Source: Psettodes erumei
Lineage: Eukaryota; Chordata; Actinopteri; Pleuronectiformes; Psettodidae
Direction: 5' to 3'
Length of the DNA stretch: 64,000 nucleotides
Assembly: GCA_016785225.1 (NCBI GenBank)
Contig: JAFBJZ010000941.1
Coordinates: 310,001 to 374,000, forward strand
Every line of letters starts with the position of its first letter. The first letter of the stretch is position 1. The position numbers and the translations under genes are program-made. Under the pieces are notes generated by a model. It saw nothing but the letters and a program-made list of their open reading frames with translations, was not told the DNA's origin and searched no databases. Positions 24,701-37,306 of the stretch are shown one piece after another.

Positions 24701-27700
24701 CCATAAATGTCTGCAAAATTACTTCACTGTCAATAAAGTTCAGTTCTTAAATGTGCTTTAATCTGAGGATGTTTTGTTTCTTATGAGATCTGCTGTATAT
24801 TTCAAAGCCTGAATATACGTCATGTCATGTCTTAGCTGATGGGTTGTGGCCATATTGCACCCAAATGTCCTTTCAAGTGCTTGAAAAGAAGCCAACTCCC
24901 TAACTAGCACCCATTGTTATTGCACAAATGTTTTTTTTCAAGTGATAAGTACAGGAATGCAGTTTAAATTCATGTTTTACATTTTAAAAGCCTATTGCTG
25001 ATAGCCTGTGAACAATCAGGTGCATTGTTGCCATTCACTGCATTCAGACGACAGGTAACGGCCACTTGAGTGTATTTACATTTGATGTTCATGCGGGTTG
25101 TTTTCCAGACCTGATCCCAAAAACAACAAAAACACAGGTAAATCAAGAAGAGTCAAGTCCTCTTTGTACATTCGATGATTCAAAGGAAACAGCAGATCCC
25201 CCAAGATGCTTCTAGTTGACTCTGAAAGGGAACTGACAAGTCTGTGATTTGCCGCTACTATCAGTACTTTTTTGTCTCTTCAAGTCAAGCCAGTTTATTA
25301 TCCACTTTGATTTTAGAGGGTGACAGAAATGTCCATCATCACATCATTGTCTGACTCTCTAATCCCATTGGCCTATCTATAACTTGTGACCTGTCTCAAA
25401 CCTCATGATTTTATCTTCATCTCTTCCACAAAACAAAGCTTGTGAAGACACAAACTGCACTATTATTTGTAATGTGCATGATTCGTTTCACACTGGTTGA
25501 CTACTGTGAGTTATTTGTTAGTTTATGCATGTAGATCCGAGCGCGCGTATGTGTCTGAGTGTTGCCCTATGGTTCAGAGGTCCGTAAACCCAGCAGGAGG
25601 AAGATAAGATTATCCCAGAGGAATGCAGGGTATGGACACACACTCCCTGAGCACATGCTGTCTGTGTTCAAGTTTCTCCATTAGACACAAACACTCACGT
25701 GTTTTAGGGAAAATCAGTCAGGGACACTGCTGCAGGGAAGCAGCTAGCATATCATGCAGACAGATGTATATTCTCCCAGTTCAGGTCCAACAATAGTTTA
25801 GATTTTTCACAATATAATATTCAATATTCAACCTTGTGTATTATGCAACAGCATTTGGTAAAGAAAACCAAATCATCCCTGTTCAATCAATGTTTTATTA
25901 GACTGTTTATTCCTTACTTCTCTCACATTGTCTTAATGGATATACAGTATAAATGGGTATATGTAACCTTTGACACAGAATTGGTCCATAGTTGTAGCTA
26001 TGGCTCCAAAGCATTTTCCACATCAAAGGTTCCACTCCCAAGCTGTTTATTCACTTTTGTATGCCAAGAAGAAGCCGAGGCAAAGCAAAATTTATCCTCT
26101 CAATTCTGATAATCTGTCCAAGAAACTCTAAACATGATAGGGGATAAAATCCATTCTAACATAAAGGTACACTGTGTCAACCATGCAAAGGTCTTCCTCA
26201 GGGTTCTAATCCAGAGAATGACTGGTGCTACCATCAGTCTGGTTTTATGCTGATAAGACCTTTTGACCCCTGGAATCAGCACTGTTACTTGTAAGTTTCT
26301 GAAACTACATGAGGCAACTGACAGAAGTCAGATGAGGTCAAGCCATGCCCCTAATCGCAGTGTGAAGTGTAAAGATGCATACTGACTCTGAGTTTTTTGA
26401 TAATTTTTAATATATGAGGGATAAAATTAATGGAATAAAATTTTAACAGATTGAAATGGCAGGAAGATATTGTGGATATTTTAATTTCTTTTAGTTCAGA
26501 AAACAGAAAGTCAGAATTTGTGCACACTTTATATGCTGCACGTGTACCTTAATGCAGTACATTATTGATCTAATGCACCTGTGGTTTTTATACATCTCCC
26601 ACCACAAGGTGAGTGACAATTAATAATTATATAATTATATATAATATATATAATAGCGAACAAATATTTGACAAAACAACTGACACAGTTGCAGATGAGC
26701 AGGCATGACATGCAAACACAATAAACCTTGTATGGGTGCTAATAGAGATGGCATTTAGCCAGACGTGTGTTTCTTTGTCTGTCTCTGCTCTATAGCCTTA
26801 TCTACACAGCAGGAGAACACAGGCCCTTTGATGTGATATGTGGTACCATTAAAAGTCATATAAGAGTCAGTTGTTTACTTTCTGAGTAAAATTAACACTG
26901 TTGGAGGGAAAAGATGAAGAGGCAGAAACTTCCACGTTTCCTAAACTTCCCATCAGACATTTCAAAATGTAATTATTTTTGTATTTACTTGACATATTTT
27001 GAATTTATTTTATGAAAAAGCACTTTGAATTGCGTTTTTGTAATCATTTTTATATATTTATTTTGAAAAACCAAACAATTGTCTTAAAATAGTCATCATT
27101 GATCCACTGGTGTGCTGGTCTGTACCTGACTCTTGATTTAGAGGCAGTGTTCATATCTGTGTCAGGGTTGCGAAAAGAACAAACCATGAAGTGGCGCCAC
27201 CCAGTGCTCACATGGTGAAGAGATCAACTGAGGGGCTGTTCTGATGTGAACCACAAGGGGACGGTCAAAGACCAACAATACAGTGTTTCCCCGTCATAGG
27301 TTAAATCACAGGTCAGATGCATTATTATCCTCGTTGCACTGATATGCAAATATATATGTTAGTGCAGGTGCAAAAATCACATTCACTTAGTATAACTGTG
27401 TCACAAATAACAATGAAATATGTGACTGAGTTGAATCAACACTCACGACCTGATATAGCAGTACAACAGGTGTTCACACGCACAGACATCATGAGCTAAA
27501 TTATAGAGACTAGACACTGTGGAATGTTGTGTGTGCATATGTGTGTGTGCCCAGCCCAGAGGCTGGGAAAGGTCAAAAGTGCTTGCTGCAATCCAACAAG
27601 AGGCAACAGATCCATGACGACCTGTTGTGTCTGATGACTCAGCAGCAAAACCTTCAGGACGGACAATACATTATCTCAAAAATGAGGTGGTGATTTACAG

Positions 27701-28182
27701 TGATGAAACTCACCTCCCACTGCAACAGGCAACAATACACCAGTCTCACTTTCTCGTCTTGATTTGTTTCAATGAAATGATTCCTCTTTGTACTTTCATT
27801 GATAAGCCCTTGTAAGAAAACCTATTATATAAAGATATATTGCATGTAGTTCTGCAATGTGACCTACAGCTCCTGTACAGTTGGGGCTTCAAATAGGAGT
27901 GAATGATGTTTCTCCTCCTTTTCCACCTTGGGAATGTTAGCTTGACATCTGGAGAAGGGATATGTGTCAAGGGGGTTCTTTTAGGTCATAATGTGCAGAC
28001 GTATAGTATGTCGGTTAAGCAGTTATGGGCACCTGAATAGTATGTGTGAAGGACCATTTCAGAATGTTTTTTTTCATGGCAGATGTCCTGCTGGACAACT
28101 GGCCTTGATTAACTTCCTAAAAGTAGATGACGTTAATATACTGTATGTCAAGCCTTATTTTTTTCTAGGTTGAGGTCTATCT

Positions 28183-28218
<36 letters not shown>

Positions 28219-28890
28219 CTTATTATAACTTTTTACCCATGTCCGAAATGAGAGTTGCCCTCAGGGCTTCCGTCGGTCCTCTCATTCCATCTTCTGACAG
28301 CAGACTGAGACAGTAAACCTCTGATTAAAATACCTTCACAGGGCTTCTCAGGTAGTCAGTGGTTAACACAGCTTTGAAGTAACGATAAAGTTTTTCCCTG
28401 GTCACTAATGTTGAAATAATCAGTCAACATACACACCATAATTTAATTTTAATTTGTTCTTTGTTGTCCTATAATTCTCCTATAAGTCCTATAATCATAA
28501 ATTGATATGTTACCTTACCTGCCATTCTCAATATCAATATATACTATCATGTGTGTGTGACATTGTAGGGCTTTTTGTTTTTTATGTTTAAATTAACCAT
28601 TCTATGCTATTTAAAATGTTTTGAATAGGCGAAATGATTGTATAATTTAATAAATAAACTCATTAACAGCAGAACTTGCAATGGAAGTCAATAAGCTCAT
28701 TTAATTCAGCAATATATAATAGAATAGATATAATAATAATCAGAAATTTCTTTTGAGTATTTGCTCCAGAGAACAACAAATCTGAAAGATAGACGGTGAG
28801 AATTAAGGCTACAGTTCATTAAAGGTTCGATAAACGTGCACGTATGAATTCACAGAACCTGCCATCACGAAACAGCTTAAAAACGATCAC
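21781..28890. other. Gene-free region upstream of snai1
   Basis: About 7 kb with no exon I can support. The first kilobase is CG-richer and could hold snai1 control elements. Further out it is AT-rich, with A/T simple sequence near 26620-26655, a small CA tract at about 23930-23953 and a long GT run at 28185-28217. An open stretch at 24499-24588, preceded by a pyrimidine-AG and ending in a stop, looks like a terminal exon but has no partner exon or family match. Confidence 0.5.
28185..28217. repeat. (GT)n microsatellite
   Basis: An uninterrupted GT run of about 16 units, roughly 0.7 kb from the tRNA gene. Confidence 0.95.
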
Positions 28891-28893
28891 TTC

Positions 28894-28897
28894 AAAA
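28894..28897 (-). terminator. Pol III T4 terminator of tRNA-Ala
   Basis: Four T residues on the minus strand start four bases after the mature tRNA 3' end, the usual minimal RNA polymerase III stop. Confidence 0.75.
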
Positions 28898-28901
28898 GAA
28901 C

Positions 28902-28973
28902 TGGAGATGCCGGGGATTGAACCCGGGGCCTCATACATGCAAAGCATGCGCTCTACCACTGAGCTACATCCCC
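28902..28973 (-). tRNA. tRNA-Ala (anticodon TGC)
   Basis: The reverse complement starts GGGGATGTAGCTCAGTGGTA and ends CCCCGGCATCTCCA (72 nt, no CCA tail encoded beyond the usual discriminator A). It folds as a cloverleaf. The acceptor stem GGGGATG pairs with CATCTCC with one G-U. The D arm is GCTC/GAGC. The anticodon stem CATGC/GTATG holds loop TTTGCAT with anticodon TGC. The T arm is CCGGG/CCCGG with loop TTCAATC. Internal box A (TAGCTCAGTGGTAGAGC) and box B (GGTTCAATCC) are intact, and a TTTT Pol III terminator follows at 28894-28897. It appears functional and reads GCA codons. It is a single isolated copy without an intron. Confidence 0.95.
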
Positions 28974-28979
28974 GCCTTG

Positions 28980-30021
28980 TTGTAAGCCCTGCTGATGGGT
29001 AATATAAAAGTGAACACAGACGGAGACAGCTGATTTCATGTTTGAAAGACGAGTCGACCGTGGAGAAGGGTATTTATGTTCCAACTGAGACCAAGTTATG
29101 TAATCTAAGGTCATGTCCCAACCCTTGACCCAGCTCCGTGTCTTTTTTCAGTGTGTGTGTTTTTAGGTGGGCTTTTTTGAATGGGTTTTAAAAATTCCCA
29201 AAGGGCTCCACCCCAGGAGACTCTGAGCCGTTTTTACTGCTGATTTGTAAACAGAAGATCTGCATTGACGTCAGGGTGAGTTAAATGGAAAAGAAAGTGT
29301 TGCATGTGTATCTTGGGATTCGTTTTATTTAACCTGTGCTCTCTGCACTATTTTGGGCCTACAGGTCATGTTTTGGTTTCAGTTAGGGGACACATCTGAG
29401 CAAGGGACTCCTCTTCCTGTTCCCACGCTAACTGTAGGAAATTACAAATAGGTAGGGATGAAGAGAAACTTCACCAAAGACAGACAAACCACCTGTTTGT
29501 GGTATTTCTGAGATTAACTTAGTGAGTCACAAGTGGCTGAAATTCAGTGCTTTCTGGTCCCCCAAGTTCCCTTAATCCTTTAGGGAATTCAAAATAGCTC
29601 CCTCGTTTAGTTTCATAATATCCTCCAGGGGAGCGTGAGTGAGGGTCTGCCGTCCCCCTCTGGAGAGCACAGCCTGTCCTCACTTATGCTGTGTTCATCA
29701 GCACATGCTTGCCAAGGACACTACTTCCAGACCCTGTTCGACTTATTTAGCCTTGTTTAGCCTTTTAGGGACAGACCCATGAAATGCATGACTGGCATTT
29801 TGAGGGTTTTAGGTGGGTTACAGAAGAAAGATTGAACTTCCTGTTCCCTCTGTCTGCTGCACTAAATGTGACTGGCTGGCTTGTAAATGCAAAGGCCTGC
29901 AGTGGTGTCTCCCAGGAGGAGGGAGGTACACTGGTAGATATCAGCTCTGTTTTTGTTGTGTGATTTTGGATTGGTGACAAGAAGCCTCCATGTTTAGTCT
30001 GTTTTGATTAAGAAATAGTAG

Positions 30022-30070
<49 letters not shown>

Positions 30071-33000
30071 TGGGGGGGGTATCTATGGACTGTAGAGTGC
30101 TGTGGAGGGCAGCATACACAGACGGGCTGTATGCAATATGAGATGCAGGAAAAATTTCTTTATCTAAGGCCACAGACTCTCCAAATTTTTATAACATTGT
30201 TCACGGGTATTACTAAATACAGTTTATCACACAAGCATCTCTAATGCAATGGCTGGAACTGCTGGCCACCTCTCTCTCTCTCTCACTCTCTCTCACACAC
30301 ACACATACTGTGAACACATTTGGCTGAAACCTCAAAGGGCTGCAGCATTAGAAGGATCATATTTGGCAACTGCAGCATGAATCTACTATTGAACTTTCTA
30401 CAGATGTTTTTCCACATTCCCCTGTGAGATTTACATAAATCTTTCGTAGATTTTGGTGTAGATGCAGATAGAGGTCCCTTTTTCACAGTGTTAATGGAAT
30501 AGTTTTTGAAAAACTATTTTGAGGATATTTGTTGGCTTGATAGTTATCATGTTTTATTATGTGACTCCAGCTTTTTAAATGTGATGATTTTTTCCTTTTC
30601 CTTTAAATAATTATAATAATCTTGAGGTTTTGACTTACTGCTTTAACTTCATAGTTAATTCACAGATATCAACAGTGTATCAAGCTTCTCAACTAGCACT
30701 GCAAATAAGTATATTTCCCAAAATCTGAAACTATTCCATTAAAATGTCAGCCGACTTAGCCAAACATACAGCGATCTGTGACTTCAACAGCCCCACTATG
30801 TCATAAGTGCAGCACATGTAGTCATTTACACAGCTGACCTAGTATCTCCTAGGTTGCTGTCTTATCATCTGCCTGCAGCCAAACATGCAGCAACGGAGAG
30901 GCCTGAGAGGATAGAGGCACCAAAAGTAAAAGCTACATTGGTACTGTAGGTGGAGTACTACGTAACTACGTAACATTTGGGCAGTGAGTTAAATATTTAA
31001 GTCAATTTTAAAAAACAAGTGATTTGACAGTTTTGAATTTAAAGGGATGATTTGTTACAACAACAGCCAGTTCTTCTTGTCTGATCATCGAACAGAAAGA
31101 CTTAAGACATCAGAATATTTAAAAAGGGGAAAAAAAACAGAAGATTCATTTGTAAACAATGTGTGTCAGTACTGTCTCCTACATCAATTAGTTATGTCCC
31201 CACTCAAGGAAGGGTTGAGCTGTCAAATCAAGCATCAACACACACACAACAAGCCAGACCTTGGAATCAACTTGCCCACCGCCACACCTCAGTCTTTAAC
31301 CACAAACAAAATAGCACTATTTACAATGCAAGGTTTTGATTGGCTGTAAGCCCTCTGCATTCACGCGCATGCCTTGAGTGAGCTGTGTCAGCCGGGGCAA
31401 GGACGGAGCATGTTGTTAAACAAGAGCTGCATGCCGCATTCATGATCATGAACACACACAGTGAGGGTGAGGGAGACACTGCTGTGACCTTTCACCTATT
31501 TCTCCAACCATCTTGGGAATCTGTGGGAATCCTGTAAAGTTAGGCGACCTCAGTGAAATATCTTGCATGGACAGAAAAAAAAGACAAATAAGGAGCAGAA
31601 GATGGAAAACTATAACCTCTCCTTTGTCTGTGCTGCACAGTCAGTTCATGATGTTGTTATGATAACATCCATTAAAGGATAAAGTGTTGCATTGTATTTA
31701 CTGTGAAGGCCTATATGAGTGTGATTGAGTAACTGACATGATAATACATGACATGACATAACAAGTCACTGTCACTCCTTCTGATTAGATTGAGTGCACA
31801 AACATTAACACAAGCGCAGATGCACAAAGTGTTCTTGCTAAATGTTGGTGTTCACTGTGTTACTGGGGTTTGGATATCATCATCACTGCAAGGCGAATGC
31901 GTGTGTTTCTGTGTGTGTGTATCTGCGTGAGTTGCCTAGCACCTGGTAACTGTATAGGCCGAAACCTTATCACCCTGCCTTTGGAAAGTTCATACTGTGC
32001 TGGACTCTTGCTATCGTCTCTCACCGTTGTGGTAATAATATGACAAAGCCTAGCAGACAAAGTAGATTAAAAATAAATCTGTATGAGATCACAGGCATCT
32101 GGAGATACAACCCTGTTAGGTGTGGTTCCCTTGTTTTCAAGACATCCAGTCAGACAGCATGATCTGACTGCTCACATGAACATTCACATGTATTGTAAAA
32201 TATAAGCTGAATGCAGTTTTGGAACAAAAACATTTCAGGTTCGCAGTTAAATGCCTGAGTATACTGCACACCAAAAGTCTCTTTAATCCCTATTAGCTGT
32301 AATTTGATAATAGTTCCAGGTAGTGTTAAGTAGATTGTATATAATATAATATAATATGATATATCAGACTATGCTGTATTGCAGAATCTTCTTGACTTTT
32401 GGATGACTATTAAACTGTCTCTTAAGCCAGAAAGCACAAACAGCAAGCATGTCATATAGCAACATATAAAATATATATTACTCGGTGCTGTGAGCTTAAT
32501 ACACAAATTAAACTGAATCTTAAACTGAAAAACACAAGCAAGCTTTGAGCGGCCTATGGGCTCTTGAGGAGTAAAATTCTATAGAGTTCATAAATGCACA
32601 ACACAGGATGGCCATTTACTTACACACACACACATGCATAAGCATACACACACCAGTTTGCACAATCTGCCATAATAAAAAGCGGTGCATATTCTTAAAG
32701 CTTTACAGGCTGCAGGATGTAAAAGTGGCCATTGGGGTTTTCAAACCCACTCCACTGCTCATTGGTTACTCAAATGCTGCATTCAGAAACAGATGATCTG
32801 ATTGGCTGGTATGGGTTGATCGCCACGCGGAGGTCCTCCCCATCAAGGCGGAGTGAAAGGAGGGGTGTTGAGGGGAAAGGGAAAATGCTCTATTTACACA
32901 TGAAATTTAAAGTAACGCCACCAGCATAACTGAAACACCTAATCCAGTCAGTGAACTGGGACTATTAAATAATATTAATATTAATGGTAGTTTGGCATGA

Positions 33001-33500
33001 GTATTTGCTCCATGATTACTTTTAATGAGTCTGTCACTGGAGGAGAATATGAAAAGGAGATTCTCTCACTCTTTCATGTGTAAATTAAAATTATAACTAC
33101 AATGAGAGTAGTTTAACATTTCACAATAAAAGTACATAAAGTAACACAAAGCTAAACATGCTCCATCTGTGGTCCAAAAGTCTATTCAGAAGATGATATA
33201 ACAGGTTAAGTTGCAAAAGTTTTAGCTCTTCTTTCTGTATCTAAATTTATTAACTAAGCTCCAAGCTGACAATTTAATTATTTTGCTGTCAACAGATCTT
33301 CATCTCTCCTCGCTGTAGAAGGCCTGTATTTGGAGCTATGGGTATCGGGATCAGTTTACAATCCCTCAAGTCCTGACGTTAAACAGCAGGGGTGGGTGAA
33401 AGGGGAAGCTGACCACAGATCAGTCTCCGAGAAACGTCACCAATTCCAGCTGAGTTCAGGTTGACAGCTCATCTTGCCCTGCCCCCACCCTGTTACCTAG
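28980..33500. other. Gene-free region between tRNA-Ala and tp53inp2
   Basis: I see no exon here. The stretch contains a long (TG)n run at 30023-30067, a CT/CA tract at about 30271-30304, AT-rich segments and scattered CA patches. No supportable coding reading exists on either strand. Confidence 0.5.
30023..30067. repeat. (TG)n microsatellite
   Basis: The longest uninterrupted dinucleotide run in the window, about 22 TG units, followed by a short G run. Confidence 0.95.
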
Positions 33501-33907
33501 AGGCCCGGCTTGTGGCTTGGTGTAAAAATCTGATTGGCCGGTTTGTTTGGTGTGGGTGGGATGGGGGGCGGGACCTAGAGTATTGTGATCTCACAATCAG
33601 CTGTTTTGTACGTTCTACATTCTGATCCGAGGATCAGCTGGAGGCAGCAATAAACAGAAGCGAAATCTGCAGCGGAAAAAAATACAGGAGAGAGGAGGGG
33701 GAAAAGCTGCAGATGTTATGATCTAAAAACATCAGTGTAAAATTTTTTACACGAAGCCCTTCTTCTACGAAGAAAGCCTTTTATTTTTGTACAATGGTGT
33801 TTTAACTACCTCATTTAAAGGCTATCTAAAGCTATGCTTTAAGAATTGTTGTCGTTTCTACTGTGTGTGAGATTTCGTTTACAACTTGAATAACATTGCA
33901 AAGGCAG
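33500..33907 (+). promoter_or_regulatory. tp53inp2: tp53inp2 promoter and noncoding exon 1
   Basis: A promoter-like cluster contains an inverted CCAAT box (gattgg at about 33531-33536) and a GC box (ggggcggg at about 33566-33573). The following leader ends at a strong donor (ggcag/gtaagc) with the last exon base at 33907. This would be the noncoding first exon, joined to the coding exon that starts at 37043. The transcription start is not resolved and probably lies near 33600-33650. The link to tp53inp2 rests on position, strand and the donor; no transcript was examined. Confidence 0.5.
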
Positions 33908-36900
33908 GTAAGCGATTCTTTATTTTTGCTCCCCTAATCGGTGTCTTTTGTGTCAAACTGTGTGTTCGTCAAAGAGGCATCAAACTCCATATGTCCGCCA
34001 GCGACGCTGCTGCATTCCTCACGGGCTTATCTACAGAAAATATCCATCAGATATCGCAGAGTGAATCATAGAACACGTAGTCTAATATTAGAGAAACGCG
34101 TCGCTTTGTCGGCCACGGACTCATATAGGTTACCTTTGACTAGTGTGCGTTGTAATTGGTAATGCCCTATTATTAGGTCTTGAATGGATTTGGAAGCAGT
34201 AAATTGTGGCCTAAACTAAATGTCAATTCGACGTCCTATATCCTGAAAAATAACACCCAGCCTACATAGGCTGTCCTTCAGGGCGCCAGCAGCCGTTGTT
34301 TTTGCAAATTGCACCAAATGCTGATGTGAGAGTCAAATCGATGGCGGATGTTGATGTTTTTCTGGATGGTGGATACATACACATACAGAGTTGCTTATGT
34401 TACTCGGTGAAATGACATTGTCATTGTATTGTGGTGAACCAGTCGATGTCTTTCGTGCAGAGTGGCTGAACCACAACTGTCATTGCTTTGACCCTTCAGC
34501 TGGAGAGCTTATACGGATAATTCATGTTTAACCTGGATACCCTACACACCAAGTCTTGCCTTCCCTGTCGACAGCCTGAGGTTTAGGTCGAAGTGTCTTT
34601 TTGCTACATTAATCCAGGGCAGCTTGTTGTATTCGAAATGTAAACACTGTCGCTGTGAGCTGCCTTTTTCATTATGTCAGTGGATTCAATTCGAGGTCGA
34701 TAACCGTCGACAACAGCAACCACTCACATATCGGTTGATTTCGACATAGTGTTACAAATTGCAGACTAGGCATAATAATCCATACAGGGCGATTATGCAG
34801 CGACGTTAGATCTTATATTTTCGCTCTGTTTGCTCCTCAGACTTTTTTTCCTCCTCCGGTCGCTAAACAAACCGGAGCCTCAGCGCCAGTGACGTAGACG
34901 TGACGCGTCATGCGTCTTGTTTTCATTCCGCGAGTCCCCGCCCATCTAGCTCTGCGCCGCCTACTTTTTCATACAGACTAATGTCAAAATAAAAAATCCT
35001 CAGTGAAGTTCCTTTCTATGTGTCAGTGTGCATTAAGGCCGACAGAATCTTTTTTTATATATATATACAGTGGCCTTTAAATAACAGTAGAGATGCACAA
35101 ATCAGTATAAAACAACCAGGATAATCCTGTCCTCACTAATCAACAGGGTGAAATGAGCCAGAGTTAGCCTAGAAGGCTCATTTTCATCTGTTGTTCCTGG
35201 CCATAAGTTAAATGGCAACATAGGAAAATAATAAAACAGCATGTCATCAGATAAATATTCAAAGCAGAACAAATATGCACAAGATATTTACATACTATCA
35301 GGCCATTTGCACTCTGTTGGCAGTATCAATGTCTATATATACACACCTGTCAGATAGCCCTGAATCAGCCTGTCCAGCCCCCAAGCTGATTAAACAAAAA
35401 ACTAAATTATCAAGGAAGTGTTGCATGTAGTCCATGTTGAGTGTGTGTGTGTGTGTTTTGCGGAAGTCTGCTGCTTATGCAAAGCAGCCCTCAGGCTTTC
35501 TGACCAGAAATTTTGTTTATCTGGATTTATTTGTCATGGTCTCATGACTTAAGTTTCTATTAGTCTGGGGAATGGGAATGAAACAGTTTTTGTTTATGAG
35601 GATGGACTGCAGTACTTCTTGGACTCTCTCTGCAAAATCCACCAAAGTATATGGGCCGTGAGCCTTTTTACTTAATTGACTGGATATAATTTTAAAACAT
35701 GGCCTGATAACAGAGTCAAAATGGACTCATACAACACCAAAATAGAAATGGGAGCATGCTATTCACTGTAGAAGGGTCATAATGATGGGCTTCTTTCTTT
35801 TTGGCTTTTTGCTCCATTTTCTCCCCCATTTAATTTGTCTCGAAGTTTCTCTTGTTAAGGTTAGCCCACGCAAACAGACTCTTTGACAGTGACTGTATTT
35901 GTCAAAATAACTGTTATTTCATGACTGTACTGCATGGTTGCATTTAGGATGTCTCTTCCCTTAATGTTCGTAGTCACTGTGATGATTCTCCAAATAAGGA
36001 CAGAAAGTGTCAGCTTTGCAACAAACATCCATGCATCTCCCTCCATGTCTCTTTGCTCCAAGCAATCTCTGTCACACTCACACACACACACACACACACA
36101 CACTTTGTTTCACCTTTTAAAACACGCTTCTTCAATTTTACTAACCTCTGTGTGAGTGTTGATATGTCTTTAAGTGTGTCATTGTGAGCATTTACTTCAT
36201 TACTTTCTCTCCTCATGTTTGTCTTTCTTTGCATTTTAACATTGTACACACTTTCTTTGCTTGACTTTGTGAGAGTCTGCCTTTTTTGTCTCACCTCCTC
36301 CTCCTGTTCTCTGGCTTGTCCATCTGTCCTGAGACTGTGCTCTCTGGTTATCTCAGTTTCATGGGGGAAGGGAACACAGCCATTGTCCACTTGCTCCTTA
36401 TTTGTGGACACATTTGTGTCTGCATTAAACAAATTCTCATTGATAATCCACATGTAGCCTAGGGTTCCTCTGCCAGTGTATTTCACAATTTAGGCCACAT
36501 GCTGTCAGGTGCAGGTTCAAATTATATCATCATAAACATCTGCTATGCTGTGGTGACCTCTCAGCATAGATTTTATTTAGTTTGTGGGGAGTTTTCAGTT
36601 GAGGAATCAGTATATGCTCCTTTATGGGATGAAAAACTGATGCTTACATCATCACTGAAAAAACATGCTGCTTCTACACACAGCCTCAGAGCTGTTAAAA
36701 TACTTTGAATAAGACTGGGAAATTTGTATTCACAGCTAATTCAATATGCAAACAATATCAGTAATGTTACAGTGGAAAAAAATGAACAGCTTCTATCACC
36801 AGTGATACGCTCTCACTTCAACACATCAAAATGCTTTGAGGGTTGAATCTGAAAATCCTGTTTATAATGTTTCTTGAAATAACCCTGCACACATTGCTAT

Positions 36901-37042
36901 CTCACACTACTTTACTATCACCAGGAAATTAAGAGAATAAGTGTGTTTTCTTGGCATCTTTTTTTGAGAAAAATGTGTTGACAGTGATGAACCTTATCTT
37001 CTTATAACCACTAACCACCTCTCTCTCTCTCTCTCTCTCCAG
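33908..37042 (+). other. tp53inp2: tp53inp2 intron 1
   Basis: This intron ends in a long TC-repeat polypyrimidine tract and AG at 37041-37042. It carries a (CA)n run at about 36078-36103, a TA run near 35058-35068 and, at 34885-34990, a cluster of CRE-like, GC-box and TATA-like motifs that could be a second promoter. No gene on the opposite strand is supported. The long minus-strand ORF near 36010-36486 contains translated CA repeat and matches nothing I know. Confidence 0.45.
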
Positions 37043-37306
37043 GCCTTTGCTCCAAACCAAGTGAAACCTTACATTTGCACTACAGAAGCCTGTCCACGCC
37101 TGTGTGTCAAAACCGAGATCCAGCAAAGGGCTTCAAGCAGAAAAAAGAAATAAATAAAAAGAGAGAGACTAAAAAGATTCAAGAAACAATTGCATTTAAT
37201 AGCGACAAGAAAAAACAAATAAGAAATTTTAAAAGGCAGCTACAGCTCTATCTTTGTGGACAACAAACAACCACCAAGTCATCAACACTTGACAGTACAA
37301 GCAGTC

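Noticed and set aside
36010..36486. 158-codon minus-strand ORF in tp53inp2 intron 1
   Set aside because: It runs through a CA microsatellite, matches no family I know and has no splice partner.
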